From positions 1 through 26,833 of the forward strand of contig CAAEDN010000064.1 of assembly GCA_900754615.1 (NCBI GenBank): 26,833 nucleotides of DNA, given 5' to 3'. Shown one piece after another: positions 7,604 through 13,215 of this stretch. A model generated the notes under the pieces. The model was not told where the DNA came from. It was given only the letters and a program-made list of their open reading frames with translations, and did not search any database. Made by a program: the position numbers and the translations under genes. The number at the start of each line of letters is the position of its first letter. Positions within the stretch are counted from its first letter, which is position 1. Source of the stretch: an uncultured Holdemanella sp. GTDB lineage: Bacteria > Bacillota_I > Bacilli_A > Erysipelotrichales > Erysipelotrichaceae.

Positions 7604-7615
7604 TTTAGCCTCTGT
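7589..7615. terminator. Bidirectional terminator holding both convergent stop codons
   Basis: Stem ACAGAGGCT (7589-7597) with AGCCTCTGT (7607-7615). On the plus strand TTTTTCTTT follows a few bases later (7621 on); on the minus strand a T run (7588-7583) follows directly. The plus stop TAA (7601-7603) lies in the loop, and the minus stop (7607-7605) reaches the first base of the 3' arm. Confidence 0.8.
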
Positions 7616-8417
7616 AATGTTTTTCTTTGTCTTTAGCGATGTCAAAATAGATTTGTTCGCCTCTTTGTTCATAAAGCATATTTGCCCAATATCCCCAAAG
7701 AATGTCTTCCATCCTTTCAAATGCCTGTACTTGTACATCAATCATTGGATCAATTTCGCCATCAAAATAGGCTTGATAGAACTGGTCTCTTTGGTCAATG
7801 TAATGAATATTGTTTTCTGAAAAGAAGCTGGCAATGTCAAAGCGATAATCATTTTTTGCAGCATATTCATAATCAATTAAATAGTCTTTTGTATCACTGT
7901 AAAGAATATTTCCTTGCACAAAGTCATTGTGACAAAGTGTATTTGGTTTATATTCTTTTTTTAATGCTTCCAAAAAGTTCTCTTCGTTTGGAAAAGATAT
8001 AATGGGTTCTTTGATTTGTGATTTATAGAATTCAATCTTTCCGAAAGGATTAAAAATAAACAAAGGGGTTTCTTTTGTGTGTAATGATTTCATTAGGTTT
8101 GCACATCTTGCGAATCGATCTTTGTCTTTACATTCATCAAAAGTTTTTACGTTCTCAATATATTTTGTGACCTTGATACCTTCTTTTTCGTCAAATAAAA
8201 CAGTGGGAACGTCTAAATCGGAAACGAGTTCGATAATTTTTTTTTCGTGGTCATGCTGTAATCCTAAAGATTCGTGGTTTTTTTTAGGAACGCGCACCAT
8301 ATATTTATTATTGTTGATAGTTAATAAATAATTGTGGTTACTGATACCTTTGTCTGTTTTTTCTAATGTGTAGTTTGTTGTGTTAAATTTTTCTTCTATC
8401 CATGTATTTAAGTTCAT
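7605..8417 (-). CDS. Choline kinase/APH-family phosphotransferase (LicA-like)
   Basis: A 270-residue small-molecule kinase of the protein-kinase-like fold. The catalytic loop is LCHNDFVQGNIL (161-172), matching HxDxxxxN with D165 and N170, and the metal-binding motif is IDYEYA (181-186) with D182. MVRVPKK (40-46) probably holds the ATP-binding Lys. The DYE form of the second motif is typical of choline and ethanolamine kinases, so phosphorylation of choline or a similar amino alcohol is the best guess; an aminoglycoside kinase or sugar kinase is less likely. No other lic gene is in the window. There is no Shine-Dalgarno sequence ahead of the ATG, and the -10 lies 6 bp upstream, suggesting a leaderless message. 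Confidence 0.78.
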   Translation of the reverse strand: MNLNTWIEEKFNTTNYTLEKTDKGISNHNYLLTINNNKYMVRVPKKNHESLGLQHDHEKKIIELVSDLDVPTVLFDEKEGIKVTKYIENVKTFDECKDKDRFARCANLMKSLHTKETPLFIFNPFGKIEFYKSQIKEPIISFPNEENFLEALKKEYKPNTLCHNDFVQGNILYSDTKDYLIDYEYAAKNDYRFDIASFFSENNIHYIDQRDQFYQAYFDGEIDPMIDVQVQAFERMEDILWGYWANMLYEQRGEQIYFDIAKDKEKHYRG

Positions 8418-8423
8418 GTGGAT

Positions 8424-8452
8424 ATATTAACATTATTATTCTTTAAACTCAA
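8424..8452 (-). promoter_or_regulatory. Promoter of the kinase gene, predicting a leaderless mRNA
   Basis: On the minus strand TTGAGT (8452-8447), a 17-bp spacer and TAATAT (8429-8424) with TG one base upstream form a strong promoter. Only ATCCAC separates the -10 from the ATG at 8417, so the usual +1 (7 bp after the -10) is the A of the start codon. Confidence 0.65.
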
Positions 8453-8453
8453 T

Positions 8454-8477
8454 GCGGTCGTTGTACCGCTTTTTTTT
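8454..8477 (+). terminator. Plus-strand terminator with no upstream plus-strand gene
   Basis: Hairpin GCGGT/ACCGC (8454-8469, loop CGTTGT) followed by eight T. The nearest upstream plus-strand gene ended at 7603 with its own terminator. It may stop antisense transcription over the kinase promoter, or end a short leader RNA. Confidence 0.7.
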
Positions 8478-8600
8478 GATTCGCGAGATTTACAAGTTCT
8501 CTTATGGCAAAAAAGTTTGGAAGGAGGATAGAAGAAATAACTTTTTTGGCTTGCGTTGTTCTTAGAACAAGGCTGTAGATTGAAAAAGGAGTATTGTGCA
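8476..8600 (+). promoter_or_regulatory. Leader region of the merR-lipoprotein operon
   Basis: A weak promoter, TTGATT (8476-8481), 18 bp, TCTTAT (8500-8505), could start an 80-90 nt leader. The leader has two dyads: CAAAAAAGTT/AACTTTTTTG (8508-8517 and 8539-8548) and TTGTTCT-T-AGAACAA (8556-8570). The loop of the first contains a strong Shine-Dalgarno-like AAGGAGG (8521-8527) with no usable start codon at the right distance. The second is a candidate MerR operator: TTGCGT (8551-8556) and TAGATT (8576-8581) would be -35 and -10 with the 19-bp spacer typical of MerR-activated promoters, though that start would fall on the Shine-Dalgarno of the gene. Confidence 0.4.
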
Positions 8601-8969
8601 ATGAAGTATAAGGTGAAGTGGATTGAAGAACATATGGGAATTACGAGAAATATGATTCGTAGATATGAAAAGAAGGGAGTGATTTCAAAGAATGAAGAAG
8701 GAAAAGATCGAGAGTTTGATGAAGAAGGGTTGATACAATTATGGGATATAAGAGTGTTGGTGAGTTTAGGGTTTAGTTTGGACGAAGTTAAAGAAATTTT
8801 GAGTGAAGGAAATTTAAAGGAGTTGAGTCAAAGAAAAATGGGTGAGTTGGATAAGAAATGTGAGGATTTACAAAGCAAAAAAGATTTGCTGAATATAGTT
8901 CAGATAACTGGAGAGTTACCTTGTTGTTTAGAAGATGTAATTGATGAGTTTGGAAAGAAGAGTGAATAA
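8601..8969 (+). CDS. MerR family transcriptional regulator
   Basis: A 122-residue protein starting with a winged helix-turn-helix of the MerR type: KVKWIEEHMGITRNMIRRYEKKGVI (about 4-28), then the acidic-aromatic wing and WDIRVLVSLGFSLDEVKEIL (about 54-73), which fits the second HTH half and the start of the dimer helix. After that come a coiled-coil-like helix (about 80-105) and a short tail containing CC (near 111-112). There is no recognisable ligand domain, so the signal is unknown. ATG at 8601 is chosen because AAGGAG (8585-8590) lies 10 nt ahead; an upstream TTG at 8556 lies in a dyad and is rejected. The stop is followed 2 nt later by the lipoprotein gene, so the two are cotranscribed. 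Confidence 0.85.
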   Translation: MKYKVKWIEEHMGITRNMIRRYEKKGVISKNEEGKDREFDEEGLIQLWDIRVLVSLGFSLDEVKEILSEGNLKELSQRKMGELDKKCEDLQSKKDLLNIVQITGELPCCLEDVIDEFGKKSE

Positions 8970-8971
8970 TA

Positions 8972-9700
8972 ATGAAAAAGTTAATGTGTTTAGGTTTGTG
9001 TTTGATTCTTAGTGGTTGTACAAGTACACCAGTTGCCAAGAATGATGCAGAGCGAAAAGTGAATGTGAATGTAATTGAGGTGTCTGCTTCTTCAGTTGAT
9101 GAAATAGAGGAAATGGCAATAAAGGATGTTGAGGACACAAAGAAAAAGTTAGAAAGTGAAAGGGATGCCTTGGGTGAAATAATTAAAGATTATAATTCTT
9201 ATACTAAAAATGTTGATAAGGTAAAGTCGTATTATGAGGATGCATTGAAACAGACGGAATTATTGTCGGTTCGATTAAGAGAGTATGCCTATAAATATGC
9301 TGAATTGATTGTGAATGAGGATACATCGTACAAAGTGAAGTACAAAGACTTGAGTGGAATATATGAATATATTTATGAAGATGCAGGAAAGGCTATGTAT
9401 GATATATATGATAAGACATTAAAAGATATGTATGATTTGTATTATGATGGAATTATTAAGGATGCCTATGATGAGATTGATTATGATGAATGGTATGATG
9501 TGCATTCAGATGCTTATGATGATTGGTATGATGCAAGAAGTGATGCATATGATATATGGTATGATACTCGGTCGGATATTTATGATTTTCAGTATGATTT
9601 AAGAAGTGAAGTGTATGATCATGATGATGAAAGAGTACAGAAGAAAATGGATAAATTTAAAAAATCGATTCTTCGTATGAAGGAAGATGTAAATGATTAG
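8972..9700 (+). CDS. Lipoprotein with 11-residue Tyr/Asp-rich repeats, function unknown
   Basis: A 242-residue protein. The N-terminus is a lipoprotein signal peptide with lipobox LSGC (Cys16 lipidated), so it should sit on the outer face of the membrane. Residues 40-115 form a charged, probably coiled-coil region. From about 143 the chain runs in 11-residue units: two degenerate ones (YDIYDKTLKDM, YDLYYDGIIKD), then four clear repeats at 174-217 with the pattern WYDxRSDxYDx. Their DNA is 9491-9622, four 33-bp units that have diverged at many codons, so they are not a recent slippage product. Hendecad spacing suits a long helix or right-handed coiled coil with one face of Tyr/Trp and one of Asp/Arg. 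I do not recognise a named family. It is cotranscribed with merR. Confidence 0.75.
   Translation: MKKLMCLGLCLILSGCTSTPVAKNDAERKVNVNVIEVSASSVDEIEEMAIKDVEDTKKKLESERDALGEIIKDYNSYTKNVDKVKSYYEDALKQTELLSVRLREYAYKYAELIVNEDTSYKVKYKDLSGIYEYIYEDAGKAMYDIYDKTLKDMYDLYYDGIIKDAYDEIDYDEWYDVHSDAYDDWYDARSDAYDIWYDTRSDIYDFQYDLRSEVYDHDDERVQKKMDKFKKSILRMKEDVND
9491..9622 (+). repeat. Four 33-bp coding repeats (11-residue units)
   Basis: The in-frame units begin at 9491, 9524, 9557 and 9590 and encode W/Q-YD-x-R/H-S-D/E-x-YD-x. Amino-acid conservation is stronger than nucleotide identity. Confidence 0.8.
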
Positions 9701-9729
9701 GGGAAATCAATGATTTTCTCTGATTTTTT
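9700..9729 (+). terminator. Terminator of the merR-lipoprotein operon
   Basis: Stem GGGGAAATC (9700-9708) with GATTTTCTC (9712-9720), two G-U pairs, then TGATTTTTTTT. It begins at the last base of the stop codon. Confidence 0.65.
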
Positions 9730-9739
9730 TTATTTGTGC

Positions 9740-9768
9740 TTGCATCACTGGATATAGTGGTGTATAGT
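9740..9768 (+). promoter_or_regulatory. Promoter of the rplK-rplA operon
   Basis: TTGCAT (9740-9745), 17 bp, TATAGT (9763-9768). It is placed between the upstream terminator and the structured rplK leader. Confidence 0.65.
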
Positions 9769-9780
9769 AAATAGGCATGC

Positions 9781-9812
9781 GTGGGAGAATGCGTAACTGT
9801 TCGTATTACCAC
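9781..9812 (+). promoter_or_regulatory. rplK leader hairpin, probable L1 autoregulatory site
   Basis: GTGG (9781-9784) pairs with CCAC (9809-9812) and ATGCG (9789-9793) with CGTAT (9802-9806), leaving an asymmetric internal loop GAGA/TA. Bacterial L11-L1 messages carry an L1 binding site that imitates the 23S rRNA L1 stalk, usually with such a two-helix, internal-loop shape just ahead of rplK. The assignment rests on shape and position. Confidence 0.55.
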
Positions 9813-9842
9813 AGCATAGGACAAATATAGGAGGAACGTCTT

Positions 9843-10262
9843 ATGAGCAAGAAAAAAGTTACAAAAGTTTGTAAGTTGCAGTTCCAAGCTGGTGGAGCTA
9901 AACCAGGTCCAGCATTAGCAAGTGCTGGTATCAACATGCCTCAGTTCTGTACAGCTTTCAATGATGCAACAAAAGATCGTAAAGGTGATATTGTTCCAGT
10001 TGTCATTACTGCTTATGAAGATAAGAGTTTTGATTTCGTATTGAAAACAACACCTGCTGCTAACTTATTGAAAAAAGCAGCAAACGTACAAAAAGCAAGT
10101 GGAGATCAAAAAGTAGTTGCTGGTACAATTACAGTTGATCAATTAAAAGAAATTGCTGAGTACAAAATGCCAGACTTGAATGCCAACGATGTAGAAGCTG
10201 CAATGCGTATTGTTGCTGGTACTGCACGTAACATGGGTATCAAGGTTGAAGGATTTGAATAG
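9843..10262 (+). CDS. rplK: 50S ribosomal protein L11
   Basis: A 139-residue protein of normal length and clear L11 sequence: KLQFQAGGAKPGPALASAG near the start (the Pro-rich N-terminal domain), and a C-terminal rRNA-binding domain with KMPDLNANDVEAAMRIVAGT followed by ARNMGIKVEG. L11 forms the GTPase-associated centre with 23S helices 43-44 and L10-L12. The ribosome-binding site AGGAGG (9829-9834) lies 8 nt from the ATG. The stop codon overlaps the AGGAGG of rplA. secE and nusG, the common upstream neighbours, are absent here. Confidence 0.98.
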   Translation: MSKKKVTKVCKLQFQAGGAKPGPALASAGINMPQFCTAFNDATKDRKGDIVPVVITAYEDKSFDFVLKTTPAANLLKKAANVQKASGDQKVVAGTITVDQLKEIAEYKMPDLNANDVEAAMRIVAGTARNMGIKVEGFE

Positions 10263-10276
10263 GAGGAACATCAATA

Positions 10277-10963
10277 ATGGCAAAAGTAAGTAAGAGATAT
10301 GCTGAAGCAGCTAAATTAGTTGATCGTTCAAAAACTTATTCAATTGAAGAAGCTGTTAAATTAGCTAAAGAAACTAGCAAAACAAAATTCGACGCAAGTG
10401 TTGAAGTAAGTTTCCGTTTAAACGTAGACCCTCGTCACGCTGATCAACAAATCCGTGGGGCAATGGTATTACCTAATGGAACTGGTAAAACACAACGCGT
10501 TTGTGTAGTTGCACAAGGCGAAAAAGAAAAAGAAGCTCAGGCTGCTGGTGCTGATTTCGTTGGTGGTGCAGATATTATCGAAAAAATCTCTAAAGGTTGG
10601 TTCGATTTTGATGTATTAGTAGCTACTCCAGATATGATGGGTCAATTAGGACGTTTAGGACGTGTTTTAGGTCCTAAAGGATTAATGCCAAACCCTAAGA
10701 CTGGTACAGTAACAATGGATGTTGCTAAGGCTATTGATGAAATCAAAAAAGGTAAAGTTACTTACCGTGTAGATAAAGAAGGAAATATCAACTTAGCTAT
10801 CGGTAAAACAAGCTTTACAGATGAAGCATTAGTTGAAAACTTCAATGCAATCTTCAACACAATTGCTAAGGCTCGTCCAGCAACTGTTAAAGGTGCATAC
10901 ATGAAAAACTTAGTAGTTTCAACAACAATGGGTCCTGGAATCCATGTTGAAATGGTTAAGTAA
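10277..10963 (+). CDS. rplA: 50S ribosomal protein L1
   Basis: A 228-residue L1 of normal length. Recognisable segments are KFDASVEVSFRLNVDPRHAD, the central LGRLGRVLGPKGLMPNPKTG (the conserved L1 signature) and YMKNLVVSTTMGPG at the C-terminus. L1 binds the 23S rRNA L1 stalk, moves tRNA out of the E site and represses its own operon by binding the leader. It starts 14 nt after rplK, with AGGAGG at 10261-10266. No terminator is seen directly after it; a new promoter begins at 10964. Confidence 0.98.
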   Translation: MAKVSKRYAEAAKLVDRSKTYSIEEAVKLAKETSKTKFDASVEVSFRLNVDPRHADQQIRGAMVLPNGTGKTQRVCVVAQGEKEKEAQAAGADFVGGADIIEKISKGWFDFDVLVATPDMMGQLGRLGRVLGPKGLMPNPKTGTVTMDVAKAIDEIKKGKVTYRVDKEGNINLAIGKTSFTDEALVENFNAIFNTIAKARPATVKGAYMKNLVVSTTMGPGIHVEMVK

Positions 10964-10992
10964 TTGACAAATCTAGTAAAATAAATTAAACT
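10964..10992 (+). promoter_or_regulatory. Promoter of the L10 leader-rplJ-rplL operon
   Basis: TTGACA (10964-10969), 17 bp, TAAACT (10987-10992), starting directly at the rplA stop. It makes rplJL a separate unit from rplKA. Confidence 0.6.
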
Positions 10993-10994
10993 AC

Positions 10995-11106
10995 AGATTG
11001 TTATCAATATTCCAAAGACAGTAACGGCGTATGCTTAATAATGTTACCGAGGGTATGATGCATTGACTTTGCACAATTAGCCCGTCTTTGATGCGGGCTT
11101 TTCTTT
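10995..11106 (+). promoter_or_regulatory. L10 leader (autoregulatory) with attenuator terminator
   Basis: The conserved core of the L10(L12)4-binding leader is visible: CAAAGACAGTAACGG (11013-11027), a connecting stretch, then GTTACCGAGGG (11043-11053), where GTAAC pairs with GTTAC. Downstream, GCCCGT (11080-11085) pairs with GCGGGC (11093-11098) and a T-rich tail TTTTCTTTT follows: a terminator before rplJ. Excess L10-L12 bound to the leader is expected to favour termination. Confidence 0.88.
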
Positions 11107-11113
11107 TGAATAT

Positions 11114-11122
11114 TGTTACAAT
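11114..11122 (+). promoter_or_regulatory. Possible extended -10 promoter behind the L10 attenuator
   Basis: TGTTACAAT is TG, one base, TACAAT. Initiation near 11129 would give a leader of about 17 nt containing only GAGGTGG (11134-11140). No good -35 is present. Confidence 0.3.
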
Positions 11123-11145
11123 AGATGAAAGAAGAGGTGGATCGA

Positions 11146-11685
11146 ATGAACAAAGACATCCTTGCACAAAAGGAAGCTGATGTTATCGCCTTATCTGAAA
11201 AAATGGAAGCTGCTAGTAGTGTTGTATTAGTAGAATACCGTGGATTATCAGTTAAGGAAGTAACAGAACTTCGTCGTGCATTGCGTGAAGAAGACGTTGA
11301 ATTCAAAGTTTACCGTAACGCAATCGCTCGTCGTGCAGCTGAAAAATTAGGTCACGAAGATTTCGCAAAAACTTTAGTTGGACCTAACGCATTGGCATTT
11401 GGTAAAGATCCAGTTGCTCCTGCTCGTGTTTTAGCAAAATTCGCTAAAAAACATGAAGCATTAGTATTAAAAACTGGTATCGTGGATGGAGCTATGGTAG
11501 ATGAAGCTACTATCCAAAAATTGTCTGCATTACCTAACAAAGAAGGTATGTTGGCTAAATTCGCATCTTGCTTAAATGCTCCAGTTATCAAATTTGCTAT
11601 GACTGTTAAAGCATTGGCAGAAGCTAAAGAAAACGGATCTGTAAAAACAGAAGAAGCACCAGCTACAGAAGAAGCTGCTGCATAA
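11146..11685 (+). CDS. rplJ: 50S ribosomal protein L10
   Basis: A 179-residue L10 with a normal N-terminal RNA-binding domain (VVLVEYRGLSVKEVTELRR, VYRNAIARRAAE, LVGPNALAF). The C-terminal alpha-helical tail binds L7/L12 dimers, and the chain ends in an Ala/Glu-rich stretch. ATG at 11146 follows GAGGTGG at 5 nt; an in-frame ATG at 11125 lies ahead of that site and is rejected. Expression is under the L10 leader and attenuator. Confidence 0.97.
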   Translation: MNKDILAQKEADVIALSEKMEAASSVVLVEYRGLSVKEVTELRRALREEDVEFKVYRNAIARRAAEKLGHEDFAKTLVGPNALAFGKDPVAPARVLAKFAKKHEALVLKTGIVDGAMVDEATIQKLSALPNKEGMLAKFASCLNAPVIKFAMTVKALAEAKENGSVKTEEAPATEEAAA

Positions 11686-11707
11686 TTAATTATAGGAGGA
11701 AAATAAA

Positions 11708-12076
11708 ATGGCTAAATTAACTCAAGAAGAAATTCTTTCTTATTTAGAAGAAGCAACAATTTTAGAATTAAACGACTTAGTAAGTGCAATCGAAGAAAAA
11801 TTTGGTGTAGTAGCTGCTGCTGCTGTTGCTGCTCCAGCTGCTGCTGCTGAAGAAGCTGCAGGACCTAGCGAAGTAACTGTTACATTAACAAATGTTGGTG
11901 GAACAAAAGTTGCTGTAATCAAAGCCGTACGTGAAATTACTGGTTTAGGATTAGTTGACGCTAAGAAATTAGTAGATGGTGTTCCAGCTGCTATTAAAGA
12001 AAACGTATCTCCAGAAGAAGCAGAATCAATTAAAGAAAAATTAGTTGCTGCTGGAGCTACTGTAGAAATTAAGTAA
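11708..12076 (+). CDS. rplL: 50S ribosomal protein L7/L12
   Basis: A 122-residue L7/L12. The N-terminal dimerisation and L10-binding helices occupy 1-30. An Ala-rich hinge (about 34-52) is followed by the C-terminal factor-binding domain with VTLTNVGGTKVAVIKAVRE and GLGLVDAKKLVDG. It recruits EF-G and EF-Tu to the ribosome. It lies 22 nt after rplJ with its own AGGAGG. A terminator follows at 12099. rpoB, the usual next gene in Firmicutes, is not downstream. Confidence 0.98.
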   Translation: MAKLTQEEILSYLEEATILELNDLVSAIEEKFGVVAAAAVAAPAAAAEEAAGPSEVTVTLTNVGGTKVAVIKAVREITGLGLVDAKKLVDGVPAAIKENVSPEEAESIKEKLVAAGATVEIK

Positions 12077-12098
12077 TTTAAGCTTAATAAGTAATTAG

Positions 12099-12129
12099 AG
12101 CCTTTGTCCTTGGATAAAGGCTTTTTTTT
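12099..12129 (+). terminator. Terminator after rplL
   Basis: A 10-bp stem, AGCCTTTGTC/GATAAAGGCT (12099-12122, loop CTTG, one G-U pair), followed by eight T. Confidence 0.9.
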
Positions 12130-12174
12130 CTGTTCATTTAATGAGTATGGACTTAAATGATACTATTATGAGAC

Positions 12175-12214
12175 TAAAAAAGGCATCATTCCAATAGTGG
12201 ATGATGTCTTTTAT
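12175..12214. terminator. Terminator of the HAD gene, possibly bidirectional
   Basis: CATCAT (12184-12189) pairs with ATGATG (12201-12206), and CCA/TGG (12191-12193/12198-12200) extends the stem inwards. On the minus strand a run of T (12181-12176) follows the stem after CC; on the plus strand there is only TTTTAT. Confidence 0.65.
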
Positions 12215-12220
12215 AAATGT

Positions 12221-13024
12221 TTATTCGTCTTTTAGTATCTTTGTGACTGCATTATAGATTCCATTATCGTATGTGGATGTTGTGGCAAAATTTGCATAAC
12301 TTTTAACGTAGTCGCTTGCATTTCCCATTGCTACTCCAATATCTGCTTTTTTTAACATGTGAATATCGTTTGTACTGTCTCCAAAACAAATGGCATCCTT
12401 CCATGTCAATCCTTCTTTATCTAAAATCATTTCTATCCCTTTGGATTTATCGTTGTCGATGTTGAATATATCGAAGCAGAATCCGTCGGTTTTTACATTG
12501 ATTAAATCATTTCTCAATCCTGGGTGTGTTTCCATGAAATCATCAACTAGTTTTTTATCTTTTGTCAAAACAACAGCATTAAATGCTTCGTGCCTTAAAT
12601 GATATGATTGACTTGGGTCATAGAACAGTGAATCTAGTACATTACAATATTTACAGAAATAATACATTGGATAAAAATCGTTATAGATATATGTAGCATC
12701 GCCGAAGTGAAACATTAATCCTGTTTTATTTTTCTTACTGAATTTTACTAGATCCTTAATGTTTTCTTGCTGGATGGGATAACTTCCAATTTCTTGGAAG
12801 TCTTTATCCAATATGTAGCTTCCATTAATTAAAACGTAGTAATCGAATTGAATACGTTGCAAAATAAGTTTCATTTGATTTAAAGGACGGCCGGTGGCAG
12901 CGCAGACAATGTATCCTTTATCTCTTAGTGTCTGTATGGCATCTAATGCACTTTCTTGTATAACGTCGTTTTCAGTTTGATATAGCGTTCCATCCATATC
13001 AAAAAATACAATTTTGTGTTTCAT
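12221..13024 (-). CDS. Cof-type HAD-IIB family hydrolase
   Basis: A 267-residue HAD phosphatase of the Cof/YbjI type. Motif I is FFDMDGTLY (7-15) with nucleophile D9 and acid/base D11. Motif II/cap entry is CAATGRPLNQM (36-46). Motif IV is CFGDSTNDIHML (about 213-224), followed by GVAMGNASDYVKSYA, typical of the IIB subclass with its alpha/beta cap. Such enzymes hydrolyse sugar phosphates, flavin or PLP phosphates; the substrate is not predictable. It is transcribed against the ribosomal genes and lies between the rplL terminator and the IS. Start: ATG at 13024 behind AGAGGTAG (13035-13028). Confidence 0.9.
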   Translation of the reverse strand: MKHKIVFFDMDGTLYQTENDVIQESALDAIQTLRDKGYIVCAATGRPLNQMKLILQRIQFDYYVLINGSYILDKDFQEIGSYPIQQENIKDLVKFSKKNKTGLMFHFGDATYIYNDFYPMYYFCKYCNVLDSLFYDPSQSYHLRHEAFNAVVLTKDKKLVDDFMETHPGLRNDLINVKTDGFCFDIFNIDNDKSKGIEMILDKEGLTWKDAICFGDSTNDIHMLKKADIGVAMGNASDYVKSYANFATTSTYDNGIYNAVTKILKDE

Positions 13025-13047
13025 AATCTACCTCTATTCATATCTAT

Positions 13048-13053
13048 ATTATA
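13048..13053 (-). promoter_or_regulatory. -10 element of the HAD gene
   Basis: TATAAT on the minus strand, 24 bp before the ATG; the -35 at the expected distance is poor. It is 27 bp from the left copy of the 49-bp repeat, so the IS insertion left this promoter's core untouched. Confidence 0.45.
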
Positions 13054-13080
13054 CTTTAAAGAGTTGGAAAGAAAATAAAA

Positions 13081-13129
13081 AATTTAATTTAAAAAATTTA
13101 ATAAAATGATTTGACAAAATGAATAAGAT
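13081..13129 (+). repeat. Left copy of the 49-bp direct repeat flanking the IS
   Basis: Identical over 49 bp to 15106-15154; the next base on each side differs (13080 A versus 15105 G, 13130 C versus 15155 A). It contains TTGACA (13111-13116), the duplicated -35 of the rpsL operon. Here 17 bp downstream reads TCTTTG, so no promoter is formed. It is interpreted as a long target-site duplication. Confidence 0.9.
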
Positions 13130-13145
13130 CCTGTCTTTGACAGCC
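13130..13145 (+). repeat. Left terminal inverted repeat of the IS
   Basis: CCTGTCTTTGACAGCC. It matches the right-end reverse complement CGGGAGTTTGACACCC at 11 of 16 positions. Confidence 0.65.
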
Positions 13146-13157
13146 AGAAAAGAAATA

Positions 13158-13203
13158 AAGTGGTCCAAAGCCCTAGTATAAAGGCTTTGAGCCACTTTTT
13201 TTA
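13158..13203. terminator. Bidirectional terminator at the left end of the IS
   Basis: Two-part stem: AAGTGG/CCACTT (13158-13163, 13192-13197) and CAAAGCC/GGCTTTG (13166-13172, 13183-13189). T-rich tails occur on both strands. It ends the transposase message and would also block transcription entering from the left. Confidence 0.8.
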
Positions 13204-13215
13204 CGTTGTTGCGGA

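Noticed and set aside
8504..8578. 24-codon frame starting ATGGCAAAAAAG upstream of merR
   Set aside because: No ribosome-binding site ahead of it; the AAGGAGG is inside the frame, and the composition is not protein-like.
8551..8588. MerR-type 19-bp-spacer promoter as the only promoter of the merR operon
   Set aside because: The predicted start (about 8588) falls within the AAGGAG ribosome-binding site of merR, so it could not make a well-translated message; kept only as an operator candidate.
9491..9622. 33-bp repeats as an assembly artefact or recent slippage array
   Set aside because: The units differ at many codons while the residue pattern is kept, which indicates selection on the protein.
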